From: Curtobacterium sp. MCBA15_001
Lineage (GTDB): Bacteria > Actinomycetota > Actinomycetes > Actinomycetales > Microbacteriaceae
NCBI RefSeq assembly: GCF_001864835.1
Contig: NZ_MJGI01000021.1
Span: 36,044 to 88,004 of the forward strand
DNA: 51,961 nucleotides
Direction: 5' to 3'
Position numbers and translations under genes: made by a program. Position 1 is the stretch's first letter, and every line of letters begins with the position of its first letter. Below are positions 45,642 to 51,961 of the stretch, in pieces. The notes below the pieces were generated by a model, which made no database searches, had not been told where the DNA came from, and saw nothing but the letters and a program-made list of their open reading frames with translations.

Positions 45642-46634
45642 ATGACCACCACACCCCTCGCGGTCGAGGCCGTCGGCCTCGTGAAGACGTTCGGGCAGAA
45701 CCGAGCGGTGGACGGTGTCGACCTCCGCGTCGAGGCCGGCACCGTCTACGGCGTGCTCGGGCCGAACGGCGCCGGCAAGACCACCACGATCAGCATGCTC
45801 GCGACCCTGCTGCGGCCGGACGCCGGCGAGGCCCGCGTCTTCGGGCACGACGTCCGCCGCGAACCGCAGGAGGTCCGCCGGCTCATCGGCGTCACCGGGC
45901 AGTACGCCAGCGTCGACGAGACGCTCAGCGCCACCGAGAACCTCGTCGTCTTCGCCCGGCTGCTCGGACTGTCCCGGGCCGAGTCGAAGCGGAAGTCCAC
46001 CGAGCTGCTCGAGCGCTTCGGCCTGACCGAGGCCGCGAACCGGCCGCTCCGCGCGTTCTCCGGCGGCATGCGGCGCCGGCTCGACCTCGCCGCGAGCCTC
46101 ATCGCACAGCCGCCGCTGATCTTCCTCGACGAACCGACGACGGGCCTCGACCCGCGGACCCGTGCGCAGATGTGGGACACGATCCGCGAGCTCGTCACCA
46201 CCGGCTCGACGGTCCTGCTCACGACGCAGTACCTGGACGAGGCCGACCAGCTGGCCGACCGCATCGCGGTGATCGACCACGGCCGCGTCGTCGCCGAGGG
46301 CACGAGCGACGAACTCAAGGCCTCGATCGGCACGGCGTCGCTGCAGCTCCGGCTGACCGACCCGCTCCGGGTCGACGCGGCGCGCTCCCTCGTCCGGACG
46401 GCGCTCGGCGTCGAGGCGGTCGCCAGCCCCGAGGGCGCACGGCTCACCGCGCCGATGACCGACCCGGACCGCGTGACCGACCTGCTCGTGTCGTTCCGCG
46501 ACGCCGGCATCTCCCTCGCCGAGATGAGCGTGCAGAAGCCGACGCTCGACGAGGTCTTCCTCACCATCACCGGCTCGCCGACCGCCGATGCGGCCGACAC
46601 CACCGACCGCGAGCTCGAAGGGAGCCACGCATGA
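45642..46634 (+). CDS. DrrA-type ABC exporter ATP-binding protein
   Basis: 330 residues: nucleotide-binding domain with Walker A GPNGAGKTT near residue 43, signature FSGGMRRRLDLAASL, Walker B LIFLDEPTTGLDP and the switch in TTQYLDEAD, plus the C-terminal extension (about 225-315) ending VQKPTLDEVFLTITG that marks the daunorubicin-resistance DrrA family. It exports drugs, lipids or natural products with the permease downstream, which overlaps it by four bases. ATG 45642 has AAAGGA upstream. Confidence 0.93.
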   Translation: MTTTPLAVEAVGLVKTFGQNRAVDGVDLRVEAGTVYGVLGPNGAGKTTTISMLATLLRPDAGEARVFGHDVRREPQEVRRLIGVTGQYASVDETLSATENLVVFARLLGLSRAESKRKSTELLERFGLTEAANRPLRAFSGGMRRRLDLAASLIAQPPLIFLDEPTTGLDPRTRAQMWDTIRELVTTGSTVLLTTQYLDEADQLADRIAVIDHGRVVAEGTSDELKASIGTASLQLRLTDPLRVDAARSLVRTALGVEAVASPEGARLTAPMTDPDRVTDLLVSFRDAGISLAEMSVQKPTLDEVFLTITGSPTADAADTTDRELEGSHA

Positions 46635-47461
46635 CCACCCTCACCACGACCGCGCCCGCCACCCCGCGCGTCACCCCACGCCCCGGGGTCGGCGGCACCG
46701 GGATCGGCGCCACCGTCCGCCAGTCGCTGACGATGGCCTACCGGGGCCTCATCAAGGTCCGCCGCACGCCCGAGCAGCTGTTCGACGTCACCCTCATGCC
46801 GATCGTCTTCACCGTGATGTTCACCTACATCTTCGGCGGTGCGATCGCCGGCAACGTGGCGGCGTACCTGCCGATCATCATCCCCGGCATCCTGGTGCAG
46901 ACGAACATCACGTCGTCGATCGTCACCGGCGTCCAGCTCCGCGAGGACATGGACAAGGGCGTGTTCGACCGCTTCCGCTCGCTGCCGATCGCCCGGATCG
47001 CCCCGCTCGCCGGGGCGCTGCTGGCCGACACCGTCCGCTACGCCATCGCGACCACCATCACCTTCGTGGTCGGCATCATCATGGGGCTCCGACCCGCGCA
47101 CGGCGTGTGGACGGTCATCGCCGCCGGTCTGCTCGTGATCGTCGTCGCCTGGGCGATCAGCTGGGTCTTCGCGTACTTCGGCGTGGTCGCCCGGACCGCG
47201 TCGAGCGTCTCGGGCATCTCGAACCTGGTGCTCTTCCCGCTGACCTTCCTGTCGAACGCGTTCGTCCCCGCGGACACCCTGCCGGACTGGCTGCGCTGGT
47301 TCTCCGAGGTCAACCCGATCTCGCACCTCATCACGGCCGTCCGCGACCTGATCAACCACGGCACCGTCGGCGGGGACCTGGTGTTCTCGCTCCTCGGCGC
47401 AGCCGTCATCGTCGCCGTGTTCGCACCGCTGACGGTCCGTGCCTACATGCGCAAGGCCTGA
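46631..47461 (+). CDS. DrrB-type ABC-2 permease
   Basis: 276 residues with six transmembrane helices of the ABC-2 type. Landmarks are MAYRGLIKVRRTPEQLFDVTLMPIVFTVMFTYIFGGAI, REDMDKGVFDRFRSLPI and the PLTFLSNAFVP segment before the last helices. A threonine/proline-rich cytoplasmic start precedes the first helix. It works with the ATPase upstream (ATGA overlap). Its 3' end overlaps that of the convergent BTAD regulator by 19 bases, tying the two loci physically. Confidence 0.93.
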   Translation: MTTLTTTAPATPRVTPRPGVGGTGIGATVRQSLTMAYRGLIKVRRTPEQLFDVTLMPIVFTVMFTYIFGGAIAGNVAAYLPIIIPGILVQTNITSSIVTGVQLREDMDKGVFDRFRSLPIARIAPLAGALLADTVRYAIATTITFVVGIIMGLRPAHGVWTVIAAGLLVIVVAWAISWVFAYFGVVARTASSVSGISNLVLFPLTFLSNAFVPADTLPDWLRWFSEVNPISHLITAVRDLINHGTVGGDLVFSLLGAAVIVAVFAPLTVRAYMRKA

Positions 47462-50400
47462 CTCCCGGCCAGTTCCTCGAGCAGCTCGCGTGTCCGTCTG
47501 ACGGCCTCGGCCCGGTCCCACCCGGCCGAGGCCGTCTCGGCGTCCACCGTCGCCCGCTCACCCACCGCCGCGACCACCAGCGGCCGCAGCCGCGCGTGGG
47601 TCAGCACGCCGAAGTCCTGGCGGGACCCGAACCGTCGCGCCAACGCCCAGCACCGCGCCGCCTCGGCAGCGCGGTCAGCACGGACGGCCGCCACGGCCAG
47701 CCCGAGCAGGGCCGTCCCGACCACCGGCAGGTCCAGCCACCGCGTGTGCAGGCGCAGCATCACGAGGGTCTGCACCCGCAGGGTGCGCGCCACGGTCTGG
47801 AGGCTCGGCGCACGCCCGTCAGACAGCCATCCGCCGGTCCCGCCCACGTCGGACCCGCCCACACCGGCTCCACGCCGAGCCGCCTCGTCCGCCGCGGCGA
47901 TCCACGCGGCACCGGCCATCAGCGCCCAGTGCGGCACGGTGCGTCGTCTCGGCAGGACCACCGCCCAGGCCCGGGCGTACCCGGCAGCAGCCGCGTCGAG
48001 GTCGCCGGCGCTCCGCGCGCACTCGGCGGCGATCGCGATCGCCAGCACCTCGGTCTGCGCCGTCTCCCCGTCCGGACCGCCACGGGCCGCGACCGGCTGG
48101 ACGGCCAGGTCCGCAGCGATCGAGCGGGCGAGGACGACGTCACCGGTCGCGGCGGCGCACAGCCCGACGGTCCAGCCGATCTCGTACAGGTCGTCCTCGG
48201 CGCCGAACACCTCGAGCTGGTCACGAGCGAGGTCGGCCAGGGCGAGCGCCTCGGCGTGCCGCCCGGTCTGGGCCAGCAGCTGCGTCCGGGTCACCGCACC
48301 GGAGCCGAGTGCCCAGGCGTCGTCGACCTGCTGCGCCAGGACGATGCCCCGGTCCGAGTACGCCAGCGCCCGGGCGAACTCGCCGTCGTTCTCGGCCAGG
48401 GGTGCGCTCAGCGTGTACGCCAGGCACGCGACGGCCGGGTCCGGCGACTCCCGGTACCGGGCCAGCAGCGCGAGCCCGCGTTCCGGACGCCCCAGGGTCA
48501 GCAGCAGTGCGGCCTGCGCGTCGAGCACCGGGGCGTCGGTCGGCCCGAGCCGGATGACGCGTCGCAGCGTCGAGATCGCCGTCGCCGCGGTCCGACGGTC
48601 CCCGAACGCCGCCGACCCGCCGATCAGGACGAGGCCGAGCACCGTCGCCGTGCGGTCCTCGGGGGCGGGGTCGTCCGTACGGAGCACCGCGACGACCTCG
48701 CGCGCGACCGCGAGCACCTCGCCGTGTGCCCCGCGCAGGGTCCAGTACCCGCCGAGCGCCGCGAACACCTGGGCGGCGGCGGTGCGATCACCGTCCTGCA
48801 GGGCCCAGCGGAGCACCGTGACCAGGTTGTCCGCCTCCTGCGCGACCTCGCGGAACCACCGGCGTTGGGCGTCCCCGGTCGCCGTGAAGAGCGTGCGGGC
48901 TGCCGCGAACCCCCGCCCCCACCGCACCATCGCCCGACGGACGACATCGGTCGTGCCGCGCTCGTCGAGACGTGCCGCGCCGAACTCGCGCACGGTCTCG
49001 AGCAGGCGGTAGCGCACGGGTTCGCCGGCACGCTCGACCAGCTGCACGAGGGACTGTTCGACCAGTTCGGCCAGGTCGTCGAGGGCGTCGTCACGGCGGT
49101 CGGCAGCGGCGACCGCCTCGACGGCCTCCACCGCCAGCCCGTCGGGGAAGAGCGCCAGGCGCGGCAGCAGGTCCTCGGCGCCCGGGCCGAGCAGCCGCCA
49201 GCTCCACTCGATCACCGCGAGCAGCGTCCGGTGCCGCTCCGGGGCACTCCGGTCGCCGCCCCGCAGCAGCGCGAACCGGTCGTCCAGGCGTCGCTCGATC
49301 TCCTCGGTGCTCATGCCGCGGATCCGTGCCGCCGCCAGTTCGATCGCCAGCGGCGAGCCGTCCAGACGCGTGCAGATCCGACGGACGGCGTCGACGGGCA
49401 GCACGGCACCGGGGCGAGCAGCACGCGCGCGCTCGGTGAACAGTCGGACCGCTGCGCCGTCGGCCTCCACCGGCAGCGGCGCGAGCGGCGCCACGACCTC
49501 ACCGGCGATGGCGAGCGGGGCCCGCGAGGTGGCGAGCACGACGAGGGACGGCAGCGCGGCGAGCAGGTCGGCCACGAACCCGGCGACCTGGTCGACGAGG
49601 TGCTCGCAGTTGTCCAGCACGAGCAGGGTCGGTTCGTCACCGAGCGCACGGAACACCCGCGTGCGCAGGTCGGCGACGACCGCGTCGCGCAGGTTCCGGG
49701 CGCTGCGGACCTCGGCGATCCCGAGCAGCGCCCCCAGCGCGGGGACGACGTCCTCACCAGCGGTCAGTGACGCCAGCTCGAGCACCACCACCCCGCGATC
49801 GGCGGGCACGGCGGCCGCGACCGCCTGCGCGAGCCGGGTCTTCCCGAGCCCACCGGCGCCGAGGACCGTCACCAGCCGCTCGTGGGACAGCAGGTCCTGG
49901 ACGGTGGCGACGTCGGCCTCCCGTCCGACCAACGCGTTCGGGGCGGCCCGCAGGCCGATGCGTCGGACGGCCCCGGAGTCGGCCGCGGACCGGTGCAGCA
50001 GGTCGGCGTTCAGCCGGACGAGCTCCCCGGACGGGTCGGCGCCCAGACCGTCGGCCAGGCGCTCCCGGTGCTCGGCGAAGACGGCGAGCGCCTCGCCGGT
50101 CCGGCCCGCGGCGGCCAGGGCCCGCATCGCACCGCCCACCGCGACCTCGTCGAAGGGGTCGGCGGCGGCTTCGTCGCACCAGACGGCCGCGGCAGCACCC
50201 ACGTCTCCGGACGCCAGCAACGCTGAGCCGAGCGCACGGCGGAGGCCCCGACGCGCGCTCGCGGCACGGTCGGCCAGTGCGGTGCCGAGCTCTCCCTCGA
50301 CGTCGGCGCCCGGGTCACCGCGCCACAGGCCGAGCGCGAGCTCCAGGGCCTCGGGGTCCTCCGTCGCCGCCTGCCGCTCCGCCCGCACCAGGTCGACGTC

Positions 50401-50691
50401 GTCGGGGTCGACGGCGAGCGCGTACCCGGTCGCCGTCGAGTCGACCAGGCCGTCGGCCGCGCTCCGGCGCACCCGTGAGACGAGCGTCTGCAGCGCGGCT
50501 CGCGCACCCTTCGGCCGGGCGTCGCCCCACAGCTCGTCGATGAGCGTCTCGGTGGTCAACGCGTGCCCGCGTGCGAGCACCAGCGCCGTCACGAACGACC
50601 GCGCGAGGGCCCCCGGCACCGGCGTCAGCGCACCGGTCGGGTCCTCGACCAGGACGGGCCCGAGGACGGCGATGCGGGGGTGCTGCGGCAC
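47443..50691 (-). CDS. AfsR/SARP-like transcriptional regulator with BTAD and NB-ARC ATPase domains
   Basis: 1082 residues. N-terminal winged helix (about 1-93) with LIDELWGDARPKGARAALQTLVSRVR, then the BTAD helical domain (about 97-240). A STAND-type ATPase follows with Walker A GAGGLGKT at 278-285, Walker B LLVLDNCEHL and the later SPLAIELAAARI and HRTLLAVIEWSW motifs. From about 600 on it is a helical, TPR-like region. Such proteins integrate a ligand or partner signal and activate genes bearing 11-bp direct repeats. The repeat array at 45556-45588 next to the drrAB-like operon is a candidate target. GTG 50691 has TAGACT-N6 upstream. Confidence 0.92.
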   Translation of the reverse strand: MPQHPRIAVLGPVLVEDPTGALTPVPGALARSFVTALVLARGHALTTETLIDELWGDARPKGARAALQTLVSRVRRSAADGLVDSTATGYALAVDPDDVDLVRAERQAATEDPEALELALGLWRGDPGADVEGELGTALADRAASARRGLRRALGSALLASGDVGAAAAVWCDEAAADPFDEVAVGGAMRALAAAGRTGEALAVFAEHRERLADGLGADPSGELVRLNADLLHRSAADSGAVRRIGLRAAPNALVGREADVATVQDLLSHERLVTVLGAGGLGKTRLAQAVAAAVPADRGVVVLELASLTAGEDVVPALGALLGIAEVRSARNLRDAVVADLRTRVFRALGDEPTLLVLDNCEHLVDQVAGFVADLLAALPSLVVLATSRAPLAIAGEVVAPLAPLPVEADGAAVRLFTERARAARPGAVLPVDAVRRICTRLDGSPLAIELAAARIRGMSTEEIERRLDDRFALLRGGDRSAPERHRTLLAVIEWSWRLLGPGAEDLLPRLALFPDGLAVEAVEAVAAADRRDDALDDLAELVEQSLVQLVERAGEPVRYRLLETVREFGAARLDERGTTDVVRRAMVRWGRGFAAARTLFTATGDAQRRWFREVAQEADNLVTVLRWALQDGDRTAAAQVFAALGGYWTLRGAHGEVLAVAREVVAVLRTDDPAPEDRTATVLGLVLIGGSAAFGDRRTAATAISTLRRVIRLGPTDAPVLDAQAALLLTLGRPERGLALLARYRESPDPAVACLAYTLSAPLAENDGEFARALAYSDRGIVLAQQVDDAWALGSGAVTRTQLLAQTGRHAEALALADLARDQLEVFGAEDDLYEIGWTVGLCAAATGDVVLARSIAADLAVQPVAARGGPDGETAQTEVLAIAIAAECARSAGDLDAAAAGYARAWAVVLPRRRTVPHWALMAGAAWIAAADEAARRGAGVGGSDVGGTGGWLSDGRAPSLQTVARTLRVQTLVMLRLHTRWLDLPVVGTALLGLAVAAVRADRAAEAARCWALARRFGSRQDFGVLTHARLRPLVVAAVGERATVDAETASAGWDRAEAVRRTRELLEELAGSQALRM

Positions 50692-50697
50692 GGTGCG

Positions 50698-50703
50698 AGT
50701 CTA
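50698..50703 (-). promoter_or_regulatory. Putative -10 of leaderless promoter for the BTAD regulator
   Basis: TAGACT, six bases, then GTG at 50691. Confidence 0.5.
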
Positions 50704-50720
50704 CGGACGCTGGTGCGCGG

Positions 50721-51848
50721 TCAGGAGGCCGCGCGACCCGCACGTGCCGACCCGAACGGCCCGGTCTTCGTGTCGATGTCGGCGGTCGCACGGCGCTCGG
50801 ACTCGACGACGCCGCGCAACGACACGAGCGCGGCCGACGTGACCGCGACGTGCGACGGGTTCTCGCGCGAGGCGTCCAGCGCGCGCTCGACCTCGGCGAT
50901 CGCCAGGTCAGCCGCTTCCTCCGGGCACTCGCCGCGGATCACGCAGGCGATCTGGTCGAGGGCCTTCGCCAGGGGTTCGGCGAACTCCGGACTGGGTCGT
51001 CCGACCTCCTCGGAGACCGGACCGGACCGGGCGACGAGCTCGGTCAGGTCCGTCGTGTACCAGGCGACCCGCTCGAGCGCACGGAAGCGGGCACCGTCCT
51101 GTTCCAGCCGGAGCCGTGACCCACGCAGGGCCCCGCGGGGGTTGACCTTCCGGCTCTCGTGCGCGATCGACACCCGCGACCGCACGTCCGCGATCGCCCG
51201 GTCGAGCCGGTCCTGCTGCCGGTCCCAGGCGGCGACGTCCCGCTTGCCCTCACGCATCACCGCGGCGAGCCCGTCGAGGTGGTCGGCGAGCACCTCGTTG
51301 ACGGCGTCGATCCGGTGTTCGGCGTCCCAGAAGTGCAGCGGCGGGAACACCAGGAAGTTGACGAGCAGCCCGACCACGACACCGACGGCCATCTGCACGA
51401 GGTAGCCGAGGGAGTAGCCCTCGGCGTGGGCACCGCCGACCAGCAGGACGAACAGCGCGGCGGTCGACACCCACGAGCTGCCCTCGCCGAGCACCCGGAA
51501 GCCGCCGACGAGCACGCCGATCCCCACCGCGAGCGCGACGGCCAGGATGCCCGGGTCGCCGATCCACATCGTGAACCCAGCGACCCCGATCCCGAGCGCG
51601 ATGCCGATCAGCGTCTGGATCCCGCTCCGGAGGCCCGCCCACACGGTGGTCTGCATGGCGATGACCGCGCCGAGCGGGGCGTAGTAGGGGTACTCGGAGG
51701 CCACCCCGGGCACGTGTCGGGCCACGAACCACGCGAGCGCAGCGGCTCCCGCGGCCTTGGCGGCGTGCAGCAGGCGTGGTTGCGTGCCGGACGTCCGGCT
51801 CCACCGCCAGACCCGTGTCCCCACCCCCGCGACGTGGTCGAATCCCAT
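50721..51848 (-). CDS. FUSC/aromatic acid exporter family membrane protein
   Basis: 375 residues: five to six transmembrane helices in the first 175 residues (HAAKAAGAAALAWFVARH, APLGAVIAMQTTVWAGLRSG and so on), then a soluble helical half. The pattern, including an early GxxxAMQ segment and LLVNFLVFPP before the soluble part, fits the FUSC or aromatic-acid-exporter group. Members pump aromatic acids or related compounds; the substrate here is unknown. GGAGG lies seven bases before ATG 51848. It is followed after 29 bases by the BTAD regulator on the same strand, so read-through is possible. Confidence 0.85.
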   Translation of the reverse strand: MGFDHVAGVGTRVWRWSRTSGTQPRLLHAAKAAGAAALAWFVARHVPGVASEYPYYAPLGAVIAMQTTVWAGLRSGIQTLIGIALGIGVAGFTMWIGDPGILAVALAVGIGVLVGGFRVLGEGSSWVSTAALFVLLVGGAHAEGYSLGYLVQMAVGVVVGLLVNFLVFPPLHFWDAEHRIDAVNEVLADHLDGLAAVMREGKRDVAAWDRQQDRLDRAIADVRSRVSIAHESRKVNPRGALRGSRLRLEQDGARFRALERVAWYTTDLTELVARSGPVSEEVGRPSPEFAEPLAKALDQIACVIRGECPEEAADLAIAEVERALDASRENPSHVAVTSAALVSLRGVVESERRATADIDTKTGPFGSARAGRAAS

Positions 51849-51861
51849 GTGTGTCCTCCGA

Positions 51862-51887
51862 GTCGGCCCTTCACCCGATGGGCCGAC
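51862..51887. other. 8-bp inverted repeat upstream of the FUSC gene
   Basis: GTCGGCCC (51862-51869) and GGGCCGAC (51880-51887) flank a 10-base loop, 14 bases upstream of the start codon. It could be an operator or a leader hairpin. The remaining 74 bases to the window end hold no gene I can support. Confidence 0.45.
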
Positions 51888-51961
51888 GGGTCACCCTACG
51901 GTGCCGCCACTGGGAGCGGAGCCCGGTCCGCGTGCGCTGGACACCACGAAGCCCCCGCAGC

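Noticed and set aside
46588..49770. 1060-codon plus-strand open frame across the permease and BTAD regulator
   Set aside because: It is out of frame with the permease and antisense to the BTAD gene. Composition is shadow-like, and both true genes have clear motifs.

Overview
This 52-kb window is high-GC chromosomal DNA from an actinobacterium. Gene content and order point to the family Microbacteriaceae, with Curtobacterium or a close relative as a reasonable guess. The evidence is the GuaB/GuaB3 pair, DUF3817 next to guaA, glmS-acpS-alr-tsaE, LAxTG (class E-type) sortase signals, CIRCE-controlled groES and many leaderless promoters. I see no prophage, insertion sequence, tRNA, rRNA or CRISPR array.

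Layout. 1-281: repeat-rich intergenic DNA with nested inverted repeats and a heptamer array. 282-5065 (minus): a KhtTU-type cation/proton antiporter pair, SURF1, DUF3817 and guaA. 5191-8922: a NarL-type two-component system divergent from a two-gene FtsX/LolD-like ABC exporter. 8964-12295 (minus): glpD, the IMP-dehydrogenase-like guaB3 and a small membrane protein. 12459-20016: a branched-chain amino acid type ABC transporter whose livHMGF genes (minus) are separated from the binding-protein gene (plus) by guaB. 20032-25998: a perfect 20-bp inverted repeat, rarD, CIRCE-regulated groES, a methyltransferase, a Q/Y-rich DUF4190 membrane protein, then tsaB-rimI-tsaD. 26025-31373: an accessory block (wall-anchored putative metallopeptidase, Arr, CPBP membrane protease, second NarL-type system) sitting between tsaE and tsaB. 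31370-40489: glmS-acpS-alr-alr-tsaE, a peroxidase, coaA, then rplM-rpsI-glmM. 40725-51848: a giant wall-anchored nuclease, an MBL-fold hydrolase, truA, a DrrAB-type exporter, a BTAD/NB-ARC regulator and a FUSC-family membrane protein.

How the genes work together. Purine nucleotide synthesis (guaA, guaB, guaB3), cell-wall precursor supply (glmS, glmM, two alr genes), t6A tRNA modification (tsaB, tsaD, tsaE), CoA/ACP supply (coaA, acpS) and translation (rplM, rpsI, rimI, truA) make up the housekeeping part. Transport, surface enzymes and signalling make up the accessory part.

The most interesting signals are regulatory. The two liv transcription units share a 70-bp promoter module with identical box spacing. 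Three 11-bp direct repeats of the kind bound by SARP/BTAD regulators lie in front of the DrrAB-type exporter, convergent to a BTAD regulator gene. groES carries two CIRCE operators around one promoter. About a dozen genes have a TANNNT -10 hexamer 6-7 nt before the start codon, the signature of leaderless transcripts. All functional names rest on reading the translated sequence; no database search was possible.
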